A DNA stretch of 64,000 nucleotides from Aggregatibacter actinomycetemcomitans (GCA_017160915.1 JACAWG010000027.1:1-64000), one strand, 5' to 3'. Positions 1 to 10,251 are shown, numbered from the stretch's first letter. The notes: generated by a model from the letters alone, not told the origin. Numbers and translations are program-made.

Positions 1-52
1 AGGTCTTAACCCACTTTTTACCAACTATTTTGTCTACTATGCCTGATATGAT

Positions 53-77
53 AAGGACAGGCATAAAGCCTGTCCTT
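53..77. repeat. Perfect inverted repeat beyond the isc operon
   Basis: Two 10-base arms (AAGGACAGGC and GCCTGTCCTT) flank a 5-base loop. It lies about 50 bases past the iscX stop on the minus strand, with an uptake-signal core between them. No strong T-run follows on either strand, so it may be a weak terminator of the isc operon or a small repetitive palindrome. Confidence 0.45.
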
Positions 78-125
78 ACGGTTGACGTCTGCGATTAAAG
101 TGCGGTTGTTTTTCCGAGAGAATTT

Positions 126-320
126 CTACTCATATTCTTCCAGCCACTTCAACAAAATCGCTTCTAAAATGGATTCGTTGGATTTTTGCGGGTCGTCATC
201 AAAATCGTCCAGCTCACAAATCCAACGATGCAGATCGGTAAAACGCACAGTTTTCGGATCCAAATCCGGATTATTGTCATACAAGGCTTCGGCAATTTGT
301 TGCGCGTCGGTCCATTTCAT
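126..320 (-). CDS. iscX: Fe-S assembly protein IscX
   Basis: A 64-residue acidic protein of the IscX (YfhJ) family, last gene of the isc operon. In the family it binds IscS and iron and modulates the rate of cluster assembly. The sequence shows the family pattern: an N-terminal MKWTDAQ segment, a central [16 protein letters not shown] stretch rich in acidic residues, and a C-terminal [10 protein letters not shown]. Its length is the usual one (about 65 residues). The start overlaps the fdx stop by one base, so the two are probably translationally coupled. Family and context agree. Confidence 0.95.
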   Translation of the reverse strand: MKWTDAQQIAEALYDNNPDLDPKTVRFTDLHRWICELDDFDDDPQKSNESILEAILLKWLEEYE

Positions 321-661
321 TAATGCGCCGCCTCATTTGCATGGTTGATGTTATATTTCGGAATTTCCACCACTAAATCTTCATCGCCGATGATACATTG
401 GCAAGACAAACGGCTGTCCATTTCCAAGCCCCAGGCTTTGTCTAACATATCTTCTTCCTGATCACTCGGCTCATTTAAGGAATCGCCACCTTCGCGCACG
501 ACCACGTGGCAGGTGGTACAGGCGCAGGAGCCGTCGCAGGCGTGGTGAATTTCCACACCGGCGTTATGGGCGACCTCTAATAAATTGTCACCGGCGGCGG
601 CATCAACCACCATGCCTTCCGGGCAAAACTCTTCATTGGGTAAAAAAATCACTTTTGGCAT
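320..661 (-). CDS. fdx: ISC-type [2Fe-2S] ferredoxin
   Basis: A 113-residue adrenodoxin-type ferredoxin that supplies electrons for iron-sulfur cluster assembly on IscU. The cluster ligands are visible as [13 protein letters not shown] in the middle and a last Cys in SRLSCQC. I chose the internal ATG that gives MPKVIFLP because it matches the family N-terminus and has a GAGGA ribosome site eight bases upstream; a start five codons earlier would overlap the end of hscA. It sits between hscA and iscX in the usual gene order. Confidence 0.95.
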   Translation of the reverse strand: MPKVIFLPNEEFCPEGMVVDAAAGDNLLEVAHNAGVEIHHACDGSCACTTCHVVVREGGDSLNEPSDQEEDMLDKAWGLEMDSRLSCQCIIGDEDLVVEIPKYNINHANEAAH

Positions 662-672
662 GCTGAACGTCC

Positions 673-2532
673 TCACTTTCCTACAATATCTTCAACGGAT
701 TGACCTGCCAGCGCGGCGCGAATAGATTTATCCATGCGGCGTGCGGCAAAGTCCTGCGTTGCCAGATCTAATGCTTTGATTCCTTGCTTGATCGCAATGG
801 AATCTTCTTGTTGTTTTAACTGTTCCAACGAAATAATCGCATTTTTGACCGCACTTAATTCGTCGTCATCTAATAAATCATAATCTTGTGCCAGTGCCGA
901 ACGCACACTTTCCAGTACGCGTTCTGCTTCCACCCGTTGTTCTGCCAATAAGCGCGCCTGAATGTCCTCTTTGGCATTTTCCATGGAGGCTTTCAACATA
1001 TTGGCGATTTCATCGTCCGTTAAGCCATAAGACGGTTTTACCTGAATGGACGATTGCACGCCGGTGGTTTTTTCCATAGCGGTGACGCTTAATAAGCCGT
1101 CCGCATCCACTTGATAGGTCACGCGAATATGCGCCGCGCCGGCAGCCATCGGCGGAATACCGCGTAGGGTGAAGCGGGCGAGGGAGCGGCAATCGGCAAC
1201 CATTTCCCGTTCCCCTTGCACAATATGCACGGACATGGCGGTTTGCCCGTCTTTGAAGGTGGTAAATTCCTGCGCGCGCGCCACCGGAATGGTGGTATTA
1301 CGCGGAATGATTTTTTCCACCAAACCGCCCATGGTTTCAATGCCGAGGGACAGCGGAATCACATCCAATAACAACAAATCGGAATCCGGTTTGTTGCCGG
1401 CAAGAATATCCGCCTGAATCGCTGCGCCCAATGCCACCACTTTATCGGGGTCAATGGCGGTCAGCGGTTGTTTTTGGAAAAATTCACCCACTTGCTCACG
1501 CACATAAGGCACGCGGGTGGAACCGCCCACCATGACCACTTCGTGTACGTCATCCGCTTCCACACCGGCGTCTTTTAAGGCGCGACGGCAAGCCAACAGC
1601 GAACGTTTAACTAAAGGCTGAATCAGTTCGTTAAATTGTTCGCGGGTAATGTTGCCCAACCAATTGCGGTAATGAATCTGTGTTTCCGTTTCGTGGCTGA
1701 GCGTTAATTTAATTTGATTGGCTAATTCAATGAGTTCGCGATATTGGTTATCGTTTTCCGGTTTCACCGCGGATTGTTCGATAATCCAATTGGCTAATAA
1801 TAAATCGAAGTCATCGCCGCCCAGCGCCGTGTCGCCGCCGGTTGCCAATACTTCAAACACGCCGCGTGAAAGGCGCAAAATTGAAATATCAAATGTGCCG
1901 CCACCCAAATCATACACCGCAATGACGCCTTCCTGTCCGCTATCCAAACCGTAAGCAATGGCGGCGGCAGTGGGTTCGTTGAGTAAACGCAAGACATTTA
2001 AGCCGGCGAGTTTTGCCGCGTCTTTGGTGCTTTGGCGTTGCGCGTCGTCAAAATAGGCAGGGACAGTAATCACCGCGCCGACAAGGCTTCCTCCCAGGCG
2101 CTGTTCGCCAAGTGCGGTCAGTTTTTTCAGTATTTCTGCGGAAATTTCAATGGGGCTGCGGGCACCTTGTGTGGTTTGCAATAAAGGCAAACCGTTTTCG
2201 CTGGCGACAAATTGATAAGGTAAATTCGGGTAACGTTGTTGAATATCTGCCAGGCTACGACCGATTAAACGTTTGACGGAAATCACGGTATTTTGCGGAT
2301 CCTGCGCCGCAAGTTCGGCAGCTTCATAGCCCACGATAATATTATCATCGCCGCCAAAATGCACCACGGACGGCAACAACGGGCGATCTTGCCCGTCGAG
2401 TAAAATTTCGCTGTGACCGTTGCGCACGGAGGCAATGAGGGAATTGGTGGTGCCGAGATCAATGCCTACCGCCAGTTTGTGTTGGTGCGGCGCGGCGCTT
2501 TGACCGGGCTCTGCAATTTGAAGTAATGCCAT
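673..2532 (-). CDS. hscA: Fe-S assembly Hsp70 chaperone HscA
   Basis: A 619-residue DnaK-like chaperone specialised for transferring clusters from IscU. The N-terminal ATPase domain shows [10 protein letters not shown] near residue 23, the phosphate-binding [10 protein letters not shown] and the adenosine-motif [12 protein letters not shown] beta-sheet substrate-binding domain and a helical lid follow. In the family the substrate domain binds the LPPVK motif of IscU, and that motif is present in the iscU product encoded upstream. HscB, encoded just upstream, is the J-protein partner. Full length and ordinary for the family. Confidence 0.97.
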   Translation of the reverse strand: MALLQIAEPGQSAAPHQHKLAVGIDLGTTNSLIASVRNGHSEILLDGQDRPLLPSVVHFGGDDNIIVGYEAAELAAQDPQNTVISVKRLIGRSLADIQQRYPNLPYQFVASENGLPLLQTTQGARSPIEISAEILKKLTALGEQRLGGSLVGAVITVPAYFDDAQRQSTKDAAKLAGLNVLRLLNEPTAAAIAYGLDSGQEGVIAVYDLGGGTFDISILRLSRGVFEVLATGGDTALGGDDFDLLLANWIIEQSAVKPENDNQYRELIELANQIKLTLSHETETQIHYRNWLGNITREQFNELIQPLVKRSLLACRRALKDAGVEADDVHEVVMVGGSTRVPYVREQVGEFFQKQPLTAIDPDKVVALGAAIQADILAGNKPDSDLLLLDVIPLSLGIETMGGLVEKIIPRNTTIPVARAQEFTTFKDGQTAMSVHIVQGEREMVADCRSLARFTLRGIPPMAAGAAHIRVTYQVDADGLLSVTAMEKTTGVQSSIQVKPSYGLTDDEIANMLKASMENAKEDIQARLLAEQRVEAERVLESVRSALAQDYDLLDDDELSAVKNAIISLEQLKQQEDSIAIKQGIKALDLATQDFAARRMDKSIRAALAGQSVEDIVGK

Positions 2533-2552
2533 GTTATATCTCGATATTTTTA

Positions 2553-3074
2553 TTATAAATCAAATAGATTTTCTTCAACCCGTTCGATTTCGGCTTGGAG
2601 TTTTTTGATAAAACGTAATTTATCCGTAATTGCCCGCGCCGTTTGCCATTGTTGTTCGTTAAGTGCGGTGGATAATTCCGTTAAAATGGCGCTGCGGGTT
2701 TGCTGAATATCTTGGTTGAAAGCGGTTAATTCGTCGGCATTTTTTTGCTGTTCGATATTTTCCAGGGTTTCCCGCCATTCCATTTGCTGCATCAAGAAGG
2801 CGATATCGTTGGTGCTTTTTTCTTCTACGTTTTCCGTTTCACCGGTGTTGATGTCGATAATGCTGTCGGCGCGAGCGATGGGATCTTTTAAAATTCGTAG
2901 GGCATCATTAATTTCCGCCGATTTTTGAATGGCGAGGCGTTGTTCCTGCGCGGAAGCGGCGGAGAAATTATCCGGATGGAGGGATTTCTGCAGCGCCAGA
3001 TAACGTTCGTTTAATAACGCCGCATCCACTTGAAACGCAACAGGCAAATCAAATAAAGCAAAGGGATTGTTCAT
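2553..3074 (-). CDS. hscB: Fe-S assembly J-domain co-chaperone HscB
   Basis: A 173-residue J-protein that brings IscU to HscA and stimulates its ATPase. The N-terminal J domain has the HPD triad in [10 protein letters not shown] near residue 34, followed by the helical C-terminal domain that binds IscU. Length matches the family (about 171 to 175). It lies 20 bases upstream of hscA and 11 bases downstream of iscA, all on the minus strand, so co-translation within the isc operon is likely. Confidence 0.96.
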   Translation of the reverse strand: MNNPFALFDLPVAFQVDAALLNERYLALQKSLHPDNFSAASAQEQRLAIQKSAEINDALRILKDPIARADSIIDINTGETENVEEKSTNDIAFLMQQMEWRETLENIEQQKNADELTAFNQDIQQTRSAILTELSTALNEQQWQTARAITDKLRFIKKLQAEIERVEENLFDL

Positions 3075-3085
3075 AGCCGTCTCGA

Positions 3086-3409
3086 TTACACGTTAAAACT
3101 TTCGCCGCAACCGCATTCGTCTTTCACGTTCGGATTGGTGAATTTAAAACCTTCGTTTAAGCCTTCTTTGGCGAAATCCAATTGGGTGCCGTCTAAATAC
3201 ACTAAACTTTTGGTATCGACGATGACTTTCACGCCGTGTTGCTCAAACACCTGATCGTCTTCGTTTAACGTATCTACAAATTCCAACATATAAGACAAAC
3301 CGGAACAACCCGAGGTTTTGATGCCCAAACGCAAGCCGATACCTTTCCCGCGTTTTGCTAAAAATGTTCTCACGCGATCTGCCGCGCTTTCGGTTAATGT
3401 GACTGACAT
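3086..3409 (-). CDS. iscA: A-type Fe-S carrier protein IscA
   Basis: A 107-residue A-type carrier. The three conserved cysteines are visible as Cys35 in [10 protein letters not shown] and the C-terminal pair in CGCGESF. I start at MSVTLTES because that gives exactly the family length and has an AGGGGA ribosome site upstream. A longer reading frame reaches 25 codons further, but this would overlap the gene upstream and adds no family sequence. Unusually, a foreign membrane protein gene separates it from iscU. Confidence 0.96.
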   Translation of the reverse strand: MSVTLTESAADRVRTFLAKRGKGIGLRLGIKTSGCSGLSYMLEFVDTLNEDDQVFEQHGVKVIVDTKSLVYLDGTQLDFAKEGLNEGFKFTNPNVKDECGCGESFNV

Positions 3410-3449
3410 AATTATTCCCCTGATTTTTCTAATAAATTTACGGTTGGTT

Positions 3450-3917
3450 TTACTGATCAAATAATTTGAATCCAACAAGACCAACGATAAAAGATGAATA
3501 AGTCAATAATGCACTGCAAATTGTCGCACGTAGCCAAGATTTCTGCATAAATTGCGGTTTAAGCAGTGCAGGAAAAATGGAAACGAAACCGGCTGCAATG
3601 CACCACACAAGATAAACCATCCACATTGCTCCATCACCTTTGGCATCACCCGTTGGAATAGCAAAAAAGATGAATAAACTCAATGTCGCTAATGCCGCTC
3701 CCGTCACTGCCGAGGCGCGAACGAAAGCATATAATACCGTGGCGATAAAAAAACAACCCCAGAAGTAAAGTAGATTCATGAAAATGAATTCAAGTCTTAA
3801 ACCTTCTGAAATGTCGCCACTGCCTATCATGTGTACTACGGGAACAAGCACGTAAATTAATGGAATAAGAAAGCCCAAAAACACAGTAAAATAGGCGATT
3901 TTCTTTTCTTTGGTCAT
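3450..3917 (-). CDS. Uncharacterised four-helix membrane protein inserted in the isc operon
   Basis: A 155-residue protein I do not recognise. It has about four hydrophobic segments: roughly residues 8-31, 45-66, 70-87 and 98-115, with another possible one near 130-152. A short lysine-rich N-terminus (MTKEKK) suggests a cytoplasmic start. No metal-binding cysteines or catalytic motif are visible, so nothing ties it chemically to cluster assembly. It lies between iscU and iscA, where other Proteobacteria have no gene, and is preceded by a hairpin. It may be a passenger gene or a membrane accessory of the operon; its function is unknown. Confidence 0.75.
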   Translation of the reverse strand: MTKEKKIAYFTVFLGFLIPLIYVLVPVVHMIGSGDISEGLRLEFIFMNLLYFWGCFFIATVLYAFVRASAVTGAALATLSLFIFFAIPTGDAKGDGAMWMVYLVWCIAAGFVSIFPALLKPQFMQKSWLRATICSALLTYSSFIVGLVGFKLFDQ

Positions 3918-3938
3918 ATTATTGTTTCTATAAGTAAG

Positions 3939-3997
3939 AAAGTGCGGTGGAATTTTTCCGTGTTTTGAAAAACACTTAGAAAAACGACCGCACTTTT
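3939..3997 (-). terminator. Nested hairpin between iscU and the inserted gene
   Basis: An inverted pair of uptake-signal cores (AAAGTGCGGT and ACCGCACTTT) encloses a second inverted repeat, GTGTTTT-GAAAACAC-like, at about 3960-3975. It lies just past the iscU stop inside the operon. It could act as a partial terminator or RNA-processing site that lowers expression of iscA-hscBA-fdx relative to iscRSU. Confidence 0.5.
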
Positions 3998-4003
3998 CTG
4001 TTA

Positions 4004-4387
4004 TTAAGAACCTTTTTTCGCTTTGTAATCGGCAATTGCCGCTTTAATGGCGTCTTCCGCCAAAATAGAGCAGTGAACTTTTACCGGCGGTAACTCAAGT
4101 TCTTCGGCGATTTGGCTGTTTTTGATGGCGCCGGCTTCTTCCAGGGATTTGCCTTTCACCCATTCGGTGATTAAGGAGCTGGAGGCGATGGCGGAACCGC
4201 AGCCGTAGGTTTTGAATTTCGCGTCTTCAATAATGCCGTCGTCGTTAACGCGGATTTGTAATTGCATCACGTCACCGCAAGCCGGTGCGCCGACCATGCC
4301 GGTGCCGACGGCGCTGTCTTTTTTGTCCATTGAACCGACGTTACGCGGGTTTTCATAATGATCGATAACTTTGTCGCTGTATGCCAT
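4004..4387 (-). CDS. iscU: Fe-S cluster scaffold protein IscU
   Basis: A 127-residue scaffold on which IscS-derived sulfur and iron are built into clusters. The three ligand cysteines are visible in GAPACGDVM (Cys37), YGCGSAI (Cys63) and VHCSILAE (Cys106), with the assembly Asp at position 39. The HscA recognition motif LPPVK lies just before the last cysteine. Length and N-terminus (MAYSDKVIDHYENPRNVG) are standard. It follows iscS by about 60 bases. Confidence 0.98.
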   Translation of the reverse strand: MAYSDKVIDHYENPRNVGSMDKKDSAVGTGMVGAPACGDVMQLQIRVNDDGIIEDAKFKTYGCGSAIASSSLITEWVKGKSLEEAGAIKNSQIAEELELPPVKVHCSILAEDAIKAAIADYKAKKGS

Positions 4388-4446
4388 TTTTCTGTTCCTT
4401 TCCTAAAATAATGTGGCTAATCGGGCGACTTCCATCGCCCGTCGAA

Positions 4447-5661
4447 TTAGTGGGCTGACCACTCAATGGTGTTTAAATCAATGCCTTCTTTGAACATATC
4501 CCAAAGCGGGGATAATGCACGTAATTTTTCCACCGCGCCTTTCATCAGGCTGATGGTGTAGTCGATTTCTTCCTCGGTGGTGAAACGACCTAAGGTGAAA
4601 CGGATGGAGCTGTGCGCCAATTCGTCGTTACGTCCTAACGCACGCAAGACATAAGATGGTTCAAGACTGGCGGAAGTACAGGCGGAGCCGGAAGAAACTG
4701 CGATGTCACGCAACGCCATCATTAATGATTCGCCTTCTACATAGTTGAAACTGATGTTCAGGTTATTGGCGACACGGTGTTCCATAGAACCGTTCACGTA
4801 GGTTTCTTCGATATTTTTTAAGCCGTTGTACAGGCGATCGCGCAGGGCTTTAATGCGTGGAATTTCCGTTGCCATTTCTTCTTTGGCAATGCGATAAGCC
4901 TCGCCCATGCCGACGATTTGGTGCACCGGCAAGGTACCGGAGCGCATACCGCGTTCGTGTCCGCCGCCGTGAATAATGGCTTCCAAACGGATACGCGGTT
5001 TACGACGCACATATAAGGCGCCGATGCCTTTTGGTCCGTATAATTTATGGCTGGACATGGACATTAAATCTACCGGTAATTCGGCAAGATTAATTTCCAC
5101 TTTACCGACGCTTTGGGTCGCATCCACATGGAAAATGGTTTTGTTGGCGCGGCACAGTTCACCGATGGCTTTGATATCCTGAATGACGCCGATTTCGTTA
5201 TTGACGTGCATGATTGACGCTAAAATAGTGTCCGGACGTAATGCCGCTTTGAATTTTTCCAAATCGATTAAACCGTCGGATTCGGGCTCGAGGTAAGTGA
5301 CTTCAAAGCCTTCGCGTTCCAATTGGCGGCAGGTATCAAGCACCGCTTTATGCTCGGTTTTGCAAGTGATAATGTGCTTACCTTTGGTTTGATAAAAATG
5401 CGCAGCGCCTTTAATGGCGAGGTTGTCGGATTCCGTTGCACCGGAAGTAAACACGATTTCGCGGGAATCCGCACCGATTAAATCGGCAATTTGATTACGC
5501 GCTACATCGACCGCTTCTTCCGCTTGCCAGCCGAATTTGTGGGAACGGGAAGCGGGGTTACCGAAAACGCCGTCGATGGTTAAGTATTCCATCATTTTTT
5601 TCGCTACACGTTCATCTACCGGACAAGTCGCCGCGTAATCTAAATAAATGGGTAATTTCAT
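4447..5661 (-). CDS. iscS: Cysteine desulfurase IscS
   Basis: A 404-residue pyridoxal-phosphate enzyme that turns L-cysteine into alanine and an enzyme persulfide. It supplies sulfur for clusters and for tRNA thiolation. The PLP lysine lies in [10 protein letters not shown] near residue 206 and the persulfide cysteine in [14 protein letters not shown] near 328. The N-terminus [16 protein letters not shown] and the C-terminal [18 protein letters not shown] are those of the IscS type rather than NifS or SufS. It is the second gene of the isc operon. Confidence 0.98.
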   Translation of the reverse strand: MKLPIYLDYAATCPVDERVAKKMMEYLTIDGVFGNPASRSHKFGWQAEEAVDVARNQIADLIGADSREIVFTSGATESDNLAIKGAAHFYQTKGKHIITCKTEHKAVLDTCRQLEREGFEVTYLEPESDGLIDLEKFKAALRPDTILASIMHVNNEIGVIQDIKAIGELCRANKTIFHVDATQSVGKVEINLAELPVDLMSMSSHKLYGPKGIGALYVRRKPRIRLEAIIHGGGHERGMRSGTLPVHQIVGMGEAYRIAKEEMATEIPRIKALRDRLYNGLKNIEETYVNGSMEHRVANNLNISFNYVEGESLMMALRDIAVSSGSACTSASLEPSYVLRALGRNDELAHSSIRFTLGRFTTEEEIDYTISLMKGAVEKLRALSPLWDMFKEGIDLNTIEWSAH

Positions 5662-5716
5662 TATTCACTCCTAAATAGTTATATTTTTGACCGCACTTTA
5701 GCTATTCGGTGGGTCG

Positions 5717-6190
5717 TTAGCCGTTTACCACGACTAAATTTTCAAAATCCTGATGTTTATGATGGGAGGCAACGCCCTGTTGTCTGCCTTTTTGTTGGAT
5801 AACCAATTCTTCCAAGGTAATTTCATTTAAGAAATCTTCAATGCGTTGGCTCAATTTTTCCCATAAAGAATGGGTGAGACATTCGGAACCGTTGTTACAG
5901 TTACCACGCCCGAGGCAACCTGTGGTTTCAATATTTTCGTTGACGGCGGCGATGATCATGGCGATAGAAATTTCACTTGGCGCAAAGCCCAATTTGTAAC
6001 CGCCGCCCGGTCCGCGCACGCTTTTCACCACATTGTGGCGGCGCAGCTTGGCAAATAATTGTTCTAAATAAGATAAGGAAATATGTTGTCGTTCGGAAAT
6101 ATCAGACAAACTCACCGGCCCATCATTGGCGTAAAGAGCAATGTCCAAAATTGCGGTTACCGCATAACGACCTTTGGAGGTTAATTTCAT
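5717..6190 (-). CDS. iscR: Rrf2-family Fe-S regulator IscR
   Basis: A 157-residue transcription factor that represses its own operon when it carries a [2Fe-2S] cluster. The N-terminal winged helix ([20 protein letters not shown]) includes the recognition region [30 protein letters not shown]. The three cluster cysteines are in [14 protein letters not shown], near residues 92, 98 and 104. It is the first gene of the isc operon and has a matching type-1 operator directly upstream, so autoregulation is likely. Confidence 0.97.
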   Translation of the reverse strand: MKLTSKGRYAVTAILDIALYANDGPVSLSDISERQHISLSYLEQLFAKLRRHNVVKSVRGPGGGYKLGFAPSEISIAMIIAAVNENIETTGCLGRGNCNNGSECLTHSLWEKLSQRIEDFLNEITLEELVIQQKGRQQGVASHHKHQDFENLVVVNG

Positions 6191-6233
6191 CTTTTTGTGT
6201 TCCTAATAAAGTTATGAATACGAAAATCTTTAC

Positions 6234-6258
6234 ATTGTTGACTTATTTAGTCAACTAT
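6234..6258 (-). promoter_or_regulatory. IscR type-1 operator overlapping the isc promoter
   Basis: On the minus strand the site reads as a GACT-N7-AGTC palindrome with flanking ATAGTT and AACAAT. It agrees at about 23 of 25 positions with the type-1 IscR consensus as I remember it. The TTGACT within it can serve as a -35 box, with TAAAGA about 16 bases downstream as a -10. The iscR start lies about 45 bases further on. This arrangement fits repression by [2Fe-2S]-IscR. Confidence 0.8.
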
Positions 6259-6266
6259 TATCCTTG

Positions 6267-6998
6267 TTAAGATTTTAGTTTTTTTTCTACCGCACTTAAC
6301 ATACCAAGCAGAATGTTCAATTCTGTTTTTTCTATCCCTGCGCGGCTGTATAATCGTCGCAACTTTTGCATAACGCCTTGATTTTGAATGAATCCAAGGG
6401 AATGATAAAGTTGCTCCGTATGGTTAAAAAAATATTCTAATTCCTGCATCTGCGGGTAAATATTCGCGTCATTGCGGATATTTTCGGCGTGCGATGCCGT
6501 AGCGGAAATTTGATCCAAATATGCCATTCTCACTTCATAAGCGATTAATTGCACCGCCATGGCAAGATTAAGAGAGGCATAATCGGGATTGGCGGGAATG
6601 GTCACGTGATAGTGGCATTTGAGCAATTCCTCATTGGTTAAGCCGACGCGTTCACGCCCGAACACAATGGCGGCTTTCCCGTTTGCCGCATGAACAATGG
6701 CTTTTTTGCCGCATTCGCGCGGTTCAATAAGTGAATTCTGCAAATGGCGCAATCTTGCGCTGGTACCGATGACTAAAGAGCAATCGGCGACCGCTTGTGA
6801 AAAGTTTTCCACTACGATCGCACTTTTCACCACATCTTCCGCACCGGCGGCAAGGGCGATAGCCTGATCATCCACGCCTTGTTTCGGCGCGACCAACACT
6901 AAATCCGTTAATCCCATTGTTTTCATTGCCCGCGCAGCAGAACCGATGTTGCCGCTGTGTGAGGTTTCAATTAAAACAATCCGAATATTTTTTAACAT
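6267..6998 (-). CDS. trmJ: tRNA (cytidine/uridine-2'-O-)-methyltransferase TrmJ
   Basis: A 243-residue SPOUT-class methyltransferase that modifies position 32 of several tRNAs. The N-terminus [26 protein letters not shown] is typical, as are the AdoMet-knot motifs [15 protein letters not shown] and [17 protein letters not shown] chose the ATG giving 243 residues, the usual length; an upstream ATG in frame would add 22 residues that do not fit the family. It lies just upstream of iscR, with suhB diverging, which is the order also known in enterobacteria. Confidence 0.95.
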   Translation of the reverse strand: MLKNIRIVLIETSHSGNIGSAARAMKTMGLTDLVLVAPKQGVDDQAIALAAGAEDVVKSAIVVENFSQAVADCSLVIGTSARLRHLQNSLIEPRECGKKAIVHAANGKAAIVFGRERVGLTNEELLKCHYHVTIPANPDYASLNLAMAVQLIAYEVRMAYLDQISATASHAENIRNDANIYPQMQELEYFFNHTEQLYHSLGFIQNQGVMQKLRRLYSRAGIEKTELNILLGMLSAVEKKLKS

Positions 6999-7148
6999 TA
7001 TTTTTATTATGTAATTTAAAACGCCGGCTATTCTAACATAATACCCCTTGCTTTTAGTCAACAATTCTAAAAATTTTTCTGATAGCTATTTCCTTATAAA
7101 CTGCTTATAATCTGGAACCTGACTGTTCTTTAAAATCTGGTGGAATCT

Positions 7149-7949
7149 ATGAACCCAATGTTAAATATCGCGATTCGTGCAGCACGAAAAGCGGGCAATA
7201 TTATTGCGAAAAACTATGAGCGTCGTGACGATATCGAAACGATGGAAAAAAGTAAAAACGATTATGTGACGAATGTCGATAAAGCGTCCGAAGCGGCGAT
7301 TATCGAAGTCATCAAAAAATCCTATCCCGAACACACCATCATTACCGAAGAAAGTGGTGCGTTGGAAGGAAGCGATAATGATGTGCAATGGGTGATTGAT
7401 CCGCTGGATGGCACCACCAATTTCGTGAAAGGCTTACCGCATTTTGCCGTTTCTATCGCCATTCGCGTCAAAGGCCGCACCGAAGTGGGCGTGGTTTATG
7501 ATCCAATCCTTAATGAACTTTTCACCGCCGTACGTGGTGAAGGCGCAAAATTAAACGAATTACGTTTACGCGTTGAAAATAAACGCGATTTAAACGGCGC
7601 TATTTTAGCCACCGGTTTCCCGTTCAAACAAACCAAATATATGCCGATGCAATTTAACATGATGCAAAGCCTGATTGCCGATGTAGCGGATTTCCGTCGC
7701 ACAGGCTCCGCCGCGTTGGACCTTTGCTATGTGGCGGCAGGTCGCGTCGATGGCTATTTTGAGTACGGCATCAAGGCTTGGGATGTGGCGGCAGGCGATT
7801 TAATCGTGCGTGAAGCGGGCGGCATCGTCACCGACTACAACGCCGGTCATGCCTATTTGAAATGCGGTCACATCGTGGCAGCCGCGCCGCGGGTTTTAAA
7901 AGAAATCCTCGGCAAAATCCAGCCTGCTGTTGCCGACGACTTAAAATAA
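7149..7949 (+). CDS. suhB: Inositol monophosphatase family protein SuhB
   Basis: A 266-residue member of the inositol monophosphatase family. SuhB dephosphorylates inositol-1-phosphate in vitro and also works in ribosomal RNA antitermination complexes in gammaproteobacteria. The metal and substrate motifs are visible: EESG near residue 67, WVIDPLDGTTNFVKG near 84-98 and AWDVAAGDLIVREAGG near 212. I start at the ATG of MNPMLNIAIRAARKAGN because a GGTGGA ribosome site lies just upstream; a GTG three codons earlier is possible. It diverges from trmJ. Confidence 0.95.
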   Translation: MNPMLNIAIRAARKAGNIIAKNYERRDDIETMEKSKNDYVTNVDKASEAAIIEVIKKSYPEHTIITEESGALEGSDNDVQWVIDPLDGTTNFVKGLPHFAVSIAIRVKGRTEVGVVYDPILNELFTAVRGEGAKLNELRLRVENKRDLNGAILATGFPFKQTKYMPMQFNMMQSLIADVADFRRTGSAALDLCYVAAGRVDGYFEYGIKAWDVAAGDLIVREAGGIVTDYNAGHAYLKCGHIVAAAPRVLKEILGKIQPAVADDLK

Positions 7950-7954
7950 GATTT

Positions 7955-7994
7955 AAAACGACCGCACTTCAAATAAAGTGCGGTCGTTTTTTTT
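7955..7994. terminator. Bidirectional terminator from paired uptake signals
   Basis: A stem of about 15 bases, AAAACGACCGCACTT with its complement, followed by a run of eight T residues on the plus strand. It lies between the convergent suhB and YdgA-like genes and should stop transcripts from both sides. Confidence 0.85.
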
Positions 7995-8001
7995 GATGTT
8001 T

Positions 8002-10110
8002 TTAGTTGTTCGGTTTTTCGCTCTGATTCGGTTGAACTGCCTCTTGTTTTTCACCCTCCGATTGAGGTGGTATTTCCGCTTGTGGTTTTACTTCCTCCTC
8101 TTGCGGTTCAACTTCTTCCGTTTGTTTTAATATTTCCTGTTGGATTTCTTCCTCGGTTTTGCCGTTGATAAACGTGCCTTTGTCGGTTTTTTCCAGTTTA
8201 ATCACGTAATTATCCTTGTCTTCCAGGAAAAACGGAGAAAGTTTGCCTTCCGGTTTTATTTCCATTCGAAGTCGTTGCCAGAATGGCGAGTCATTTTTGA
8301 TTTTTAGACTTTGCTCGTTGGTGTCGTCGATTAAGCTCTTGCTAAGGGCGATATTGAGTGCGCCTCTGAGGTTTTGGTCGAGCGCCTCCAATGACGTTTG
8401 GTTATCTTTTTGTGATTTGATTGCGCCGTTGATGTCCAGTTTAAGCGGATAGGCTTTGGTGGCAGGATAGGTGTTCAAATTCAGCGTAGTCGTTGAGTTG
8501 TCTATGCTTAAATCCAATCCTTTCCATTGATTTTCAATGTATTTTACGGTGGTGTCCGGAGTGAAATAGGCAAAACATAGCGACGCTGTCAGCAGACCGG
8601 AACAAAATTGTGCTTCTAACTGTTTCGGGTAGTTATTAAGGGTAAGCGGAAGGTTGATGGCAAGATCTTCAATTTGCATTTGCGCTTCAGGCAATGCCAG
8701 TTTTTGCATGGAAAGTGTGGAGGCACCATGATATTGGCGATTTTCTTCCGTTGCCGAACTCTTGACGCTTAACCCCTCAAAAGCGATATTGCCATAATTG
8801 AAGGATTGCAACGTGATTTCGGACGTGCCGTCGCCACGGTATTCTTTAGCCCATTTCTCTTTCAATTTTAACAGGGCTTTGTTGTCTTCTTTCGGCGGAG
8901 TTTTTACCGTGAAGGAATCCAGATAAAAAGGAATGAACGCTAATTCATTTTCTAAGTTGTAATTTTCCAGATGGTAGATGATTTTGGCGCCTTTCGCCTG
9001 CCATTGTCTGCTTTGATCTTCCGGTGTTTGTTTGACGTTACCGACATTAAGTTGCAGATCAATATTCGCGTTGTCGAGATGACGATTGTTCATTTTGAGG
9101 CTGAACGTCGTGTCATTCAAATTGAAATAAGGTTTTTGATTCTTCGGCGCTTCAACGGATTTTACGGCAAGCGAGCCGTTGAACTCCTCGTTTTGGGTTA
9201 ATACGGCAACCAAAAAATTGACGGCATTTTTTATGCCTTGGTTATCATTAGTGAGTTTTTTAAATTCATCGGCAAAATCGACCGCACTTTTCACGCCTTT
9301 TTGGGCAAGATTGAATGACAAACCGTTAATGGTGGTCTGGCTTTCTTCCGTGGTACGTTCTTTATTGGCAACGCGGAGAACGTCGCTGCTGAATTTGGTG
9401 GTTAAATCGCGCTGTTGAGCTTCCTCGTTTTTCTTAATATCAAACTGATACTTCGCATTTTTGAGCTGAATTTTGGTATTTTCGCCGTTCATTAAATCCA
9501 ATTCGGCGTTTTTGGCGTTAAGTTCAATAGAGGAAATGTCATATTGATTATCGCCCACCGGCACGAAGTGGAGTTGTCCGTTAATTTGTTCCAGTTTGCT
9601 GTTTTTATCGTAATTGAAGCCGCTTAAATCGGTTTTAATATTGACGTCTTTGTTTTCCGCATTGAAATTTAAGGTGACGGCAAGGTTTTGTGATTTATTG
9701 GTGAAATCGCGGAATTCGGTTAGCACGTCCGATTGCAGATAATCGCCCACCGGCGAGAATTTGCTGTTAATGGTGTTTTTATCAATGGTGATGTTGAGAT
9801 TTTTGTTTAATTGGCGCACCAATTGATCGGAAAGTTTGGATTCCGCCGTAATAAAAAACGGCAGGGCAGTGAGCTTGGTGGAAATCACATCGGTGGTTTT
9901 GCCGTCCGGATTTTCAAGGTTAAAGGTTAAATGACGGCTGAAAAAGTTGTTATTCGTTTCGGTCACATTGAGGCGGAGTTGATTATCCAAGGAATAAGGG
10001 AATTTTTGTAACACCTGGTCCACTTGTTGATTGGTATAAATTTGCGCACCGCTACCGATAGCAACGATAATGGCGGCAAGTGTTAATGTGACTTTTCTCT
10101 TTTTGCTCAT
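8002..10110 (-). CDS. YdgA-like DUF945 family protein
   Basis: A 702-residue protein with an uncleaved signal-anchor-like N-terminus (MSKKRKVTLTLAAIIVAIGSGAQIYTN region, one helix at about residues 6-23). A long beta-rich, repeat-poor periplasmic domain follows, with many NLNF, LDLQLNVGN and INGQL-type stretches. This is the pattern of DUF945 (YdgA) proteins, which resemble AsmA-like envelope proteins. The last 50 or so residues are a low-complexity tail rich in Glu, Gln and Pro. A TGAGGAC ribosome site precedes the chosen ATG. Role in the cell is unknown. The family call is from sequence style and is moderately secure. Confidence 0.75.
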   Translation of the reverse strand: MSKKRKVTLTLAAIIVAIGSGAQIYTNQQVDQVLQKFPYSLDNQLRLNVTETNNNFFSRHLTFNLENPDGKTTDVISTKLTALPFFITAESKLSDQLVRQLNKNLNITIDKNTINSKFSPVGDYLQSDVLTEFRDFTNKSQNLAVTLNFNAENKDVNIKTDLSGFNYDKNSKLEQINGQLHFVPVGDNQYDISSIELNAKNAELDLMNGENTKIQLKNAKYQFDIKKNEEAQQRDLTTKFSSDVLRVANKERTTEESQTTINGLSFNLAQKGVKSAVDFADEFKKLTNDNQGIKNAVNFLVAVLTQNEEFNGSLAVKSVEAPKNQKPYFNLNDTTFSLKMNNRHLDNANIDLQLNVGNVKQTPEDQSRQWQAKGAKIIYHLENYNLENELAFIPFYLDSFTVKTPPKEDNKALLKLKEKWAKEYRGDGTSEITLQSFNYGNIAFEGLSVKSSATEENRQYHGASTLSMQKLALPEAQMQIEDLAINLPLTLNNYPKQLEAQFCSGLLTASLCFAYFTPDTTVKYIENQWKGLDLSIDNSTTTLNLNTYPATKAYPLKLDINGAIKSQKDNQTSLEALDQNLRGALNIALSKSLIDDTNEQSLKIKNDSPFWQRLRMEIKPEGKLSPFFLEDKDNYVIKLEKTDKGTFINGKTEEEIQQEILKQTEEVEPQEEEVKPQAEIPPQSEGEKQEAVQPNQSEKPNN

Positions 10111-10251
10111 GTTGTCCTCAAGGTTGAATTAAGGGAGGTTAGGGCGTTATATATAGCATAATTAAAAGCCTTTGCTCCCCGCAAGCTGGGGAAAGAAAGT
10201 CATTTATCTATGGCTGACATATAACGGCAGTTTCCAAAATGCCATAAATCA

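Noticed and set aside
3410-3484. N-terminal extension of IscA by 25 residues overlapping the membrane protein gene
   Set aside because: The extension has no family sequence and the internal ATG has a good ribosome site and exact family length.
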